A stretch of DNA of 64,000 nt from Anastatus disparis (Eukaryota; Arthropoda; Insecta; Hymenoptera; Eupelmidae), in assembly GCA_017163975.1 (NCBI GenBank), contig JAFFSR010000087.1, positions 1,451,720 to 1,515,719 of the forward strand, written 5' to 3'. This document shows positions 46,914 through 58,897 of the stretch, piece by piece. The notes under the pieces were generated by a model. It saw only the letters and a list, made by a program, of their open reading frames with translations. It was not told where the DNA came from and did not search any database. Every line of letters starts with the position of its first letter. Within the stretch, counting starts at the first letter, position 1. The position numbers and the translations under genes are program-made.

Positions 46914-48686
46914 ATATAAATAAAAATTTTTTTTTTAGTTAATTTATATTTTTTTATAGTAAATTTCAATCTTTATTAATTAAATATTTAAATTTATTTA
47001 CTCAAATATTGATAAACCTATAAAAATATAACTCCGTTAGTTTCCTTACAACAAATGACAAAAATATTCTTGTGATAAAAAAAAATGTGTACACTTTTTA
47101 TAACACTACACTATTTATTATAAGATAAGATTTTAAAGTTGAGTATCATATTTTATTAGAATACAATTCGTTTAAATTTATAAACGCAACGTATACATAG
47201 TATCGTCTGTCTTTTTTTTTGTTATGAAAGAGACAAAAACTGAATACAATCTTTGAGTTCACAAACACGAGCCTACGGCTTTTAGCAACAGTTTTTGTTA
47301 GGTCAAGTCTATGTTTTTCCTCGAGAGATATTTTAACGTGAGCCACGGAAGGCACCGACAGGAGGCGCGTGAGTTGTTTCAACTGTAGCTAAAAGTGCTA
47401 CTTTTTCTAGTGTAAAGGATTGGCCGAATTGCGTGGTTTCGCCTAAGGGATAAAGAAAAATAATTTTCTTAATGTAGCTCTTTGATCACTCTTTTGATTT
47501 CTGATTTAACGCTTTCACTAACTCTTTTCTTACTTCCTCACTTCCTCTGTTCTTCTATCTCAGATTGATCCTCATTTTTACCCTATTTTCGTCCATCCTT
47601 GTCTCTCCCTTCCTATTTCTTAATCATTCTCTCACATTCACTAATTTTTCTCGAATGGAAATTGTATTTTACATTGAAATCACATTTAAAAAAATTAAAT
47701 TAAATTACTCTAACTCAATGAGCTCTATGAGAAAGCATTGCGCCAAAGTACTTGGCAGCGTTTTTTGAGCTAACAAGGCTTAAATTGGAGTATTTAACTT
47801 TTACTTTTTAATATTTAATTCATTTTTCCGTAAGATTTTTAGTTGTTCGGTCATTCAAGTTCTTACAATTTCTTTTAATTATATTATTAAAAAATGTGTG
47901 TAATTTAGTCTCTGAAATCTATTCAAACAAAAGAAAAAGCACGGGTTAATTTTTTTCATCACCAAATCATATCTTGTAGTTTTAAGCGAATTTGTTTTTC
48001 GAAGGTGGAGATGATCTCTCATTATAAGTAGGCTTTGATCATTAGTTATTTAAGTATGAAAAAAATATTTGTACTCCAGATATAATTTCCTAATTAATTA
48101 TAACAAGTACTTTAAATGCACTTTGAGTTTAAATTTTCAAAAGTTTTTTTTGGTATTATATTTGTTAGCAAAAATTTTTAGTATTGGAAAAATTTCCAAT
48201 TTAGTAAATGTTTAGGTACAATATCAATATAATTAACATCTTAATTAAAAAAATACAACAAAATGACGTTTACCACATACATTTAAAACTGTTTTAATAA
48301 TAAAATTATCAATGAATTATTTTTTTTACATAACGTCGGCTTGGATTAAAATTCCGCCACTTCAAAAAAGTTTTTGTGTAAATTTTTAAATTAAGATTTC
48401 AATAAAAAATTGTATAAAAAATTTAAATTTTTTCAATATTGAAATGTATAATTCTTTGTAATGAGACAATCTGAATAAAGAACTACATATATTTGATGTA
48501 AATTTGACGGAAATTTTTGAAGTGATAACTTCTTATGGGACAGTGAGTTGCTTAGGAATTCAGACAAAAATTTAAGATCAAATTTTAAGCTTGTAAAACT
48601 TAAATATGTAAACAAAAAAAACTAAGGCCTAAATATTAGTGTGGTTAAAAAAAAAATACATATAGAAAATGCATGTCTATTTCATT

Positions 48687-48690
<4 letters not shown>
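46914..48690. other. AT-rich DNA, no gene seen
   Basis: A less AT-rich patch at 47270-47400 and a pyrimidine-rich patch at 47500-47650 show no domain in any frame. Confidence 0.4.
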
Positions 48691-48745
<55 letters not shown>

Positions 48746-48757
48746 ATGTGTGTGTGA

Positions 48758-48802
<45 letters not shown>

Positions 48803-48803
48803 C

Positions 48804-48873
<70 letters not shown>
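48691..48873. repeat. (TA)n-(TG)n compound microsatellite
   Basis: TA to about 48735, then TG to 48873 with GCGTGC variants near 48797. Frames across it are artefacts. Confidence 0.95.
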
Positions 48874-48876
<3 letters not shown>

Positions 48877-48965
48877 AGGAGGCACATATTTAACTCGTAG
48901 GCACGACTGAAGTATACGAAAATGACACCCAATAACTTTTGGAGTTTTCATGTCGAACCTTTTTC

Positions 48966-50815
48966 CAAGGCTGTGAATCGGAGCGAACCGTTTTGATTGC
49001 TCCGCTCCTGGAGTGAAGCGACATATGGAGTATTGAAAATTCCTCCGGTCTGGAGCAATTCAACATATTCGCTCCGCTCCGGAGTGAACCAGAGCAAACA
49101 TTGGAACAAAAACCGCTCTTTTAATGAATGGAATAATATTTTTTGTTGGAATGACTTTTTTGATTGAAAATTAACTAAAAGTGTTTGATACGTAAAGAAT
49201 AGACTTTGAGTATATTTTATTGCCAAGTATTTTCATTAATTTTATTTGATGTATTTTTAGCATAACTCGCAAAAAATCTGACAAAAATTTTAATTTTATT
49301 AATATTACATACAAGTACAATATGAAAATACAATTCATACAAATAAATAAATAAATATCTGTAAAAGAATATAATAAACATAGTCTTTAACAAAAATAAA
49401 AATGTTGAAAAAGACAACCAAAATAACAATTGAATTAATATTACATAATGTAATATTCAAATAAAACAAATACTAATAAATAAATGACTGCAAAACAAAA
49501 TAAACATAAATTCAACAAAATTAAAAATGTTTTAAACAACTTAATTTTTAGATGGCTTTTTTCTGTAGCAAACATACGGTTACATCTTACTAACAAAATA
49601 TCATTTAATAATTCTAATTTCAAGGAATTTCTTAATTTAAAATAAATCGCAAATTAGAAAATAATCTCTCGACGCTCACTTGAGTAACAGGTAACGCGAG
49701 TACAGTAATCGCAAGTTCGTAGAGTTCCGGACATATAAGCTTTTTTTTCCCAATAACTAAAAATATTTTTATTATAAGAAAGTCTTTCTTATAATATCCC
49801 TAAATTCTAATAAACTTTCCAACATATCATAAGTTGAATGCCAGCGAGTTGGACAATCAATTATAGGTTTGTTTCTACCAATTGCAGCTAATATACTTGA
49901 GTTGGTTGGTGTACGGAGTTTTTTCACTACATTTCTTACTTTATTTGAAAATTCATTAAAATTTTCTCTTTTTAAAGCATCATCAACTGCTAGCTGCAAA
50001 GTGTGAGCAACACATCTTTGACCGAATATATTTTCTTGGTCAAATTGGTTCGGTAAACTATCAAAAGTTTTGAATAAAAAATCTTGTTCGATGTCGCTGC
50101 TATAGTTTATATCGTCATCGTCATAATCACCATCATCATCATCATCAACATTATCATCATTTTCATCAACAAGCATTTGAATTGCTCTTTCATTCTCCTT
50201 TATGCTAGAATCATGGTTTATTTCTTTACTTAATAATTTTATCGATTTTATCATGTTGGCTGCATTATCCGTTGTAACACTATAAATCATTTCTTTGTAA
50301 ATGCCGCATTTATCGAGCTCAATGATGATCTCGTCTTTTAAATTTTCTGCTGTATGAATACAATTCAATTGCTTGGTACATATATTATGTAAACAAAGTT
50401 TGCCATCCTAGTAAAATTAAATATTTACACCCATTAATGATCTATCTGAACGCGTTGCATTATCCACTTTTAAACAAACTAATCGACCTTTGACATTGTT
50501 ACTTATATCTTCACGGATATTCTGTGCTTCAGCAATAATCTTTTGTCGAATTATTTGTCGATTAATTGTAACATTTAAATGATGGCTTCTAAGACCATCT
50601 AATAAAGGTGTAATGATTCTTTTAAACCCACTATCTTCAAACATATTCAAACTGCGTCCATGAACTGTTGCCATTTCAATACAAGCATCTAAAATTTCAT
50701 CATACGTTACAGAAATAGCAACAACATTACAGGTTTTTCTTCGCTTTGCATATCTACTTGTTTCATTGGTAAGCAGTTGAGAAGATGTAGCACTATCTAT
50801 AAAAAAATTTATTCA
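48966..50815 (-). mobile_element. hAT transposon remnant
   Basis: The 3' end begins CAAGGCTGTGAATCGGAGC, typical of hAT termini, followed by subterminal CTCCGCTCCGGAGTGAA-type repeats (48985-49095). The transposase pseudogene lies upstream. The 5' end is lost, probably at or before the ATC microsatellite starting at 50997. Confidence 0.65.
49441..50815 (-). pseudogene. hAT transposase pseudogene
   Basis: From a possible acceptor at about 50812 the frame reads LLTNETSRYAKRRKTCN, then MATVHGRSLNMFEDSGFKRI, LVCLKVDNATRSDRSLMGVN (50674-50417). Two in-frame stops (TAA at 50417, TAG about nine bases on) interrupt before DGKLCLHNICTKQL. The second frame (50368-49772) has VTTDNAANM with a DDE-type aspartate, a long acidic insert, QRCVAHTLQLAVDDAL and CPTRWHSTYDML. 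After a large deletion the hATC dimerisation domain survives: CPELYELAITVLALPVTQ, VERLFSNLR and LNDILLVRCN (49745-49441). Zinc-finger N-terminus not found. Confidence 0.85.
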
Positions 50816-50993
50816 ATTACACTATAATCTTATACACATCTTAAAAAACGAAAAAAAACTGTTTTGTTACATTTATTGTAAAATTGATTTCCATGTATTA
50901 TAAATAATGATCTCTAATAAAACTAATCAGTTTAATGTAAAGCACTTCAATTACATTAATTTCTTTTATTTTCCTTCTAGAAATAATAGTGAT

Positions 50994-53555
<2,562 letters not shown>

Positions 53556-53866
53556 TTTTTTTTTTTTTTTATGGTGGTAAAAAACGGGAAATCTGCCTAA
53601 ACCAGACCTTCAGCAACAGGATCCACGCCCGCCGTGCGATTCCGCAATGCGTTATCGCCGTGCAGGAGGGGATCCTGCCACCGGTGTGACGGGTTCCTGT
53701 GTGCACGTCAGCCTTGACTGTGAAATGATCCTCCATTTCACATTCAGGGCATCGGAGTCCCAGGGGACCGTCTAACCCCCTGTCCTTCTGACCGCGTGAC
53801 GATTGCAAGAAGATGCAATCGTTACGCGGGCAGAAGGCCAGTAACATCCACCTCGTGACCTTTAAT

Positions 53867-53908
53867 CCACCCCGGCACCTAAGCCTTCTCGGCATTACTT
53901 CAGGGTGG
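53867..53908 (-). promoter_or_regulatory. shared 3'-UTR element (A)
   Basis: On the minus strand CCACCCTGAAGTAATG ... CCGGGGTGG; the ends can pair as a stem. Same element in B (56237-56278) and C (58452-58489). Confidence 0.7.
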
Positions 53909-54012
53909 GCTCACCAATTTGCCCACTAGAGCACCTCCTACATTAAGTGTTTGCCGCAGCGCCTTTCATACCGAAGACTTGATTCTTCTTTATCCTTTCT
54001 AGTTGTGCAGCT

Positions 54013-55575
54013 CTAGCTCGGACTGGTCACGACTACAGCTACCTCATTTCTTCTTTTCCTAGTGTTTTCCTTAGCCTCCAGGCTTTTCTTCTGCTGAGCC
54101 TCCAGAGCTCGTCTGAAGACCTTACAGACTCCGCTTCCGGCCATGTGATCCGATGGATATCCTTGCTCCTGACGACAGAGAAAGCAGCAAGCATCGTTGT
54201 TGCATGCACCCCTCTTATGGTCAGCGCCTCCACACTTATAACAGAGAGCAGACCTATCAGGCCCTTGACATTGGTCTTGCCGATGTCCAAAGCCAAGACA
54301 TTTATGGCACCTTGTAATTATAAGTCTCCGCTCAACCCTGCTGCTTATGAGGCCAATCTTAATGCGTTCTTTTCTCAGAAGCGCATCCGCTTCGCCTTCA
54401 TTTAGCACCACGACCGTCATTTTGTAATGACTTCTGTTTGGCCCAAACAGCATAACCTTGCGGGTATCCTGCTCCTCAGGGCCAAGTACCTTATTCAGTG
54501 CATCGTGCACTTCGGCCTCGGTCGTCATCTCATCAAGATCACGCATCTGGACCGTCCTTTTTCGTTCGTCCGAACTTACCGTTCCTATACCTTGCACGAC
54601 TCCCTTAAGCTCGTTTATAAACGACTGCTTACTCGTACCTTTCGAGATCCTTATAACGAGATCTCCTCTTTTTGTGGGCCGCACACCTAAAACCTCGGCT
54701 TGGCTATTTTCTGGCTTCATATCCTGACGAAGTTTTCCCAGAACATTAGCATATGTTTGTCCCTCAGCGACTCTCACAACAATGGCTTCCACTTTCGGAC
54801 GAACCTGCACTCTGGAGGGACCGGGCTGGCTGGTTAGCGTCGTGTGGACCGCCCGTTCTGTTGCCACATTCGCTTCTTTTTTCTTCTTTTTCTTCTTCGT
54901 CTTGGCTTCCGACTCCTCAGGACTGCTACTACCTTGCCTATTCCTCTTGAATCCCGTGCATGCAAGCACAGTATCTCTGAGGACTTCAGCTTGCGCTCTT
55001 CTTCTACTCTTCTTTCTGTCTTGGTGTTGCTCGTACACCTGGAGAACTGCCATCTTCAAGAGTTCATGCTCCCTAATCATCTTGCTTTGCTCGGAAGCAG
55101 CGCAATCCAATTGTTCGCTGAGTTTATCAGCAGTGTTTTGGATTTTCATATCCGTGTTCTTCTTCATTCCTCTTCGCATGACGCTCAATTCCGCACGCAT
55201 GCCGCTTATACGCTCTTCTTGGCTCTTCATTAATTGATGCATCTCCTCCAAGCTAACCTCGATAGAGTCCAACTCCCATGCCGACGTGCTGCTAAAAGCA
55301 CTTTTACCGCTTCCCATACTTGCAACACTGTTCACGCTGTTTACACGTGAACGGCACACCTGTTGAATGCTCAAACCTTGCTGCTGTTGCTGCAAGGCCG
55401 AACTCTCTATCCTTCCTGTATCAAAGGAACTCGAAGTAACGATGTTACTCGCTCCCGCGAGATCATGGTTAACGTGAATTCGACCTCCCCCAGAATCCAT
55501 GAGGCCAGCTCCGCCCACCGAGGCTTTCACTCGATCGGAAGCGGAGGTGAGATTTCCCTGTAAAGGGGTACTCAC
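54013..55575 (-). CDS. gag-like ORF1 of element A (intact, 520 aa)
   Basis: Intact frame of 520 codons. The N-terminal third is Ser/Gly/Gln-rich and followed by a probable coiled coil (about residues 95-190), a lysine-rich linker, a conserved middle domain (YANVLGKLRQDMKP ... VMLFGPNRSHYK) and zinc knuckles near the C-terminus: CHKCLGFGHRQDQC and CYKCGGADHKRGAC, both C-x2-C-x4-H-x4-C, and a third, degenerate CCFLC...H...C. This is the ORF1 layout of the R1/TRAS/SART group. Such proteins bind element RNA. About 45% of positions look shared with the ORF1 of B. Its intact state, with no ORF2, suggests that gag function alone was retained. Confidence 0.88.
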   Translation of the reverse strand: MSTPLQGNLTSASDRVKASVGGAGLMDSGGGRIHVNHDLAGASNIVTSSSFDTGRIESSALQQQQQGLSIQQVCRSRVNSVNSVASMGSGKSAFSSTSAWELDSIEVSLEEMHQLMKSQEERISGMRAELSVMRRGMKKNTDMKIQNTADKLSEQLDCAASEQSKMIREHELLKMAVLQVYEQHQDRKKSRRRAQAEVLRDTVLACTGFKRNRQGSSSPEESEAKTKKKKKKKEANVATERAVHTTLTSQPGPSRVQVRPKVEAIVVRVAEGQTYANVLGKLRQDMKPENSQAEVLGVRPTKRGDLVIRISKGTSKQSFINELKGVVQGIGTVSSDERKRTVQMRDLDEMTTEAEVHDALNKVLGPEEQDTRKVMLFGPNRSHYKMTVVVLNEGEADALLRKERIKIGLISSRVERRLIITRCHKCLGFGHRQDQCQGPDRSALCYKCGGADHKRGACNNDACCFLCRQEQGYPSDHMAGSGVCKVFRRALEAQQKKSLEAKENTRKRRNEVAVVVTSPS

Positions 55576-55860
55576 CTGGAGTATTACTGTATTTGAATCT
55601 TACTGTATTTGGTGATAGGGAACCACCCCTATCTTGTAACCCAAAGCGGGACCCTTACAGGTTTTCTACCATCCGGGTCAGATAGTCCCTGGTTTTTTTG
55701 CGAGGTTATTTCTCCTCGGGTCATTACTTCCTATTTGCCGTCTTCGTTATAGCATTGCTGCAGAGAGCATTGATGCGACGATGACGCCCAGGAGCGGTTG
55801 GACAATGCCCGGAACCTGGAAGACAACACATGCTTAAGGGGCCTCCTCAAGCCGACTCCC

Positions 55861-55861
55861 A

Positions 55862-55897
<36 letters not shown>

Positions 55898-55923
55898 TAA
55901 TAATAATAATAATAATAATAATA
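55861..55923. repeat. (AAT)n between elements A and B
   Basis: Imperfect AAT repeat separating the 5' end of A from the poly(A) of B. Confidence 0.95.
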
Positions 55924-56236
55924 TTTTTTTTTTTTTTTTATGGTGGTAAAAAAACGGGAAATCTGCCTAAACCAGACCTTCAGCGACAGGATCCACGCCC
56001 GCCGTGCGATTCAGCAAAGCGTTATCGCCGTGCAGGAGGGGATCCTGCCACCGGTGTGACAGGTTCCTGAGTGCACGTCAGCCTTGACTGTGAAATGGCC
56101 CTCCATTTCACATCCAGGGCATCAGAGTCCCAGGGGACCGTCTAACCCCCTGTCCTTCTGACCGCGTGACGATTGCAAGAAGATGCAATCGTCACGCGGG
56201 CAAAAGGCCAGTAACATCCACCTCGTGACCTTTATT

Positions 56237-56278
56237 CCACCCTGGCACTTAGGCCTTCTCGGCATTACTTCAGGGTGG
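56237..56278 (-). promoter_or_regulatory. shared 3'-UTR element (B)
   Basis: Near-identical to 53867-53908; two or three base changes, with pairing ends kept. Confidence 0.7.
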
Positions 56279-56331
56279 GGTCACCAATACGCCGCAGCGC
56301 CTTCCTTACTATACCTGGTACTTATTCTCCT

Positions 56332-57895
56332 CTAGTTTCCACTACGACAGCTTTTTTTTCGAGGCTTGTTGGTAGTCTCTCGTTTCCTTCTTTTCTCAGC
56401 ATCCAGCGCTTGCCTGAATACTCTGCAGCTTGCGCTACCTGCCACATGTTTTATGGCTTCGCCATCATAGCCTTCCTGTCGGCACAAGAAACAGCAGGCA
56501 CTCTTTGCACATGCTGCCCTTGTATGGTCTGCTTCTCCGCATTTAAAGCAGTGCGTGGATCTCTCGGGTCCCGGGCACTGATCCCGTCTGTGACCAAAGC
56601 CCAGACATTTATGGCATCTTATCACCATTGTTCTCCGTTCTATCCTACAGCTAACAAATCCTATTTGAATTCTTCCCTTGCTTACGAGATCTTCCGCCTC
56701 GGTCTCATTGAGAACAACCACTGCCATCTTAGATCCAACTTTATTGGGTCCAAGGATCATGACCTTCCGAGATCTTTGCTCGGAGCCCAGAACCCTACTC
56801 AAAGCTTCCTGCACTTTCTCCTCCGTTGACATCTGATCGAGATCGCGAATCTCAATCGTCCTTCTCCGTTCATCCATACTTATGCTTCCCAGTCCCTCTA
56901 CTGCAACCTTGACGTTGTCAGCAAAGGTCCTTCTATCCGACTCTTTAGAGATCTGGATGAGAAGGTTTCCTTTGGATGTGGGTCTAACACTTAAGACCTC
57001 GGTGCTACTTTCCTGCGGCTTAACATCTTTGCGGAGCTTCCCAAGAACGTCCGCGTATGTAGACCCTTCTGAGATCTTAATTACAACCGCTTCTTTCTTC
57101 CTTGCCCTTTTTTTTTCAGTCTCGAGACGTGGCTGACTAGACATCGCAGTCTGCGGAGGTGATTGCGATTCCGTAGCACCAAGCGCCGCTTTCTTTTCTT
57201 TTCTTATTCTGCCGCACATCCTCAGGGCTGCTACCTGCGCTGCCTCGGTTCCTTTTCAAACCAGAGCACGCGAGCACAGTGTCTCTTAAGACCTCCGCCT
57301 GCATCCTTCTTCTTCCTTCTTTTCTTACTAAATGCTGATCAAAAACTTGATTGATCCCGCTCTTGAATAAATCCGCTTTCCTTTTGATGTCTTCCTGTTG
57401 ATCAACAGCCTGCTTGAGGTGCACCTGCAACCTTTCCACTGCACCTTGAATCTTAAGGTTGGTATTCTTTTTTAAAGCTTCCTGCATAACCTTGGCTTCC
57501 TTCTTCATTTCCTCTATGTGCAGATCCTGCTTTCTTATTGCTTCTAGGAACTCATCCATATCTATTGATAACTCGTTCCGCTCGAAGCCTGAGGCGTCAC
57601 TGTAAGCGCTTTTGGCGCTTCCGACGCTAGCGGTACTGCTCTGGCTACCACTACGTACCCTTGGTATTTGTAACGTAACCATTCCTTGTTTCTGATGCAA
57701 GGTTTCATCAGTGATGATTGTCGCTGATGCCTGGTTTCCAAGCTGTGCGACAATATGGTCAGCGTGAGATTTGCTCCATCCAGAATCTGTGGAGCGTACT
57801 CCGCCCACCGGGGCTTGCACCCGATCGGAAGCGGAGGTGAGATTTCTCTTTTCAGAGGTACTCACCTGGGGTAATATGTTCTTATCTGCACACAT
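56332..57895 (-). pseudogene. gag-like ORF1 of element B (one frameshift)
   Basis: The frame 57895-57137 gives the N-terminal half: RNLTSASDRVQAPVGG, a coiled coil, and MQAEVLRDTVLACSG. The frame 57219-56332 gives the rest: YADVLGKLRKDVKP, VMILGPNKVGSK and zinc knuckles CHKCLGFGHRRDQC, CFKCGEADHTRAAC and CCFLC. They join near 57205 (DVRQNKK / RIRKEKKA), so one small indel breaks an otherwise full-length ORF1. Strong amino-acid divergence from A with matching architecture indicates that both descend from a working gag-only or complete ancestor. Confidence 0.85.
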
Positions 57896-58182
57896 CTTCC
57901 ATAAAAATAGTTAATTTATTCAGGGAACCACCCCTATCCTGTAACCCAAAGCGGGACCCTTACAGGGTTTCTACTATCCGGGTCAGATAGTCCCTGGTTT
58001 TTTTGCGAGGTTATTTCTCCTCGGGTCATTACTTCCTATTTGCCGTCAACGTTATAGCATTGCTGCAGAGAGCATTGATGCGACGATGACGCCCAGGAGC
58101 GGTTGGGCAATGCCCGGAACCTGGAAGACAACACTTGCTCAAGGGGCCTCCTCAAGCCGACTCCCTCCTCAAGCCGACTCCC

Positions 58183-58220
<38 letters not shown>
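58183..58220. repeat. (AAT)n between elements B and C
   Basis: Perfect AAT repeat directly before the poly(A) of C. Confidence 0.95.
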
Positions 58221-58221
<1 letters not shown>

Positions 58222-58451
58222 TTTTTTTTTTTTTTTTTCATTGGTTGAACGAATAAAATCTGCTGTCAGACCGCCGTCAGTTCGCTGGGCTCGGATATAT
58301 CCGGGAACAGAGTACAGACGGTTGAGAGGGGTTCTAGATAAACTAGCAAACCTCTAAAATTACGCGATCCTTATGCCTGTCTAATGATAGCAAAAAAATG
58401 CAGTCACTGGACGTGCAAGAGATTCTCCAATCATCACTCACGGCGTTTGTT

Positions 58452-58489
58452 CCACCCCGGAAACTGTTTATCACATTACTTCAGGGTGG
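58452..58489 (-). promoter_or_regulatory. shared 3'-UTR element (C)
   Basis: Minus strand: CCACCCTGAAGTAATG, a different loop, then CCGGGGTGG. This is the only clear similarity between the 3' UTR of C and those of A and B. Confidence 0.65.
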
Positions 58490-58897
58490 CACCGCGTTCT
58501 AAGTCTTTTGGACCTTTTCCTTCTGACTTCTTCTGTAAATATACAGATTTCCAATAATATAGATCTATGCCTAATAAGCAACATGATTTAAAAGGCTATC
58601 TTCTGCCTGGCGATCGGCTCTGTAAAGGGGAGCATAAATCGATCGCATATATATGGTATGGTATGGACTGGCTCTGTAAAGGAGCAAAATCAGTCCATAA
58701 TTTTCTCTTCAGTCTTGATTCTCCTGTTCTAAGATGGATCTTATGCCTCTTGTGGGGCTATCCTCTCTACCGCGTCTGACTCATACTAACATTCAATCTC
58801 GCGCTTATTTACAACGACACTCATTCATACCACAGCTAAAGCTGGCGCTTTTGCTGCTATCTCAAACATTTCCTGGGTGCACGATTCGTTCTCGTCC

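Larger units (their letters stand above)
53556..55860 (-). mobile_element. gag-only R1-clade element A
   Basis: On the minus strand: 5' end GGGAGTCGGCTTGAGG at 55860, 5' UTR of about 285 bp, one ORF (55575-54013), 3' UTR of about 440 bp and a poly(A) of 15 (T run 53556-53570). There is no ORF2. UTRs are almost identical to element B. The 3' UTR contains the element shared with B and C (53867-53908). The 3' end abuts AAT repeats. Confidence 0.85.
55924..58182 (-). mobile_element. gag-only R1-clade element B
   Basis: Same layout as A: T run 55924-55939, 3' UTR nearly identical to that of A, ORF1 with one frameshift, 5' UTR nearly identical to that of A, and 5' end at 58182 with a duplicated CTCCTCAAGCCGACTC segment. 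A 35-bp stretch of A after ORF1 is absent here. No ORF2. Confidence 0.85.

Noticed and set aside
47146..47382. 78-codon frame in a less AT-rich patch
   Set aside because: No domain, no splice or promoter context.
48645..48951. Frames rich in His-Thr or Cys-Val
   Set aside because: Translation of the (TG)n/(TA)n microsatellite.
54145..55237. Plus-strand frames opposite the gag ORF1 genes
   Set aside because: Shadows of the minus-strand ORF1 of element A; the same applies opposite B and C.
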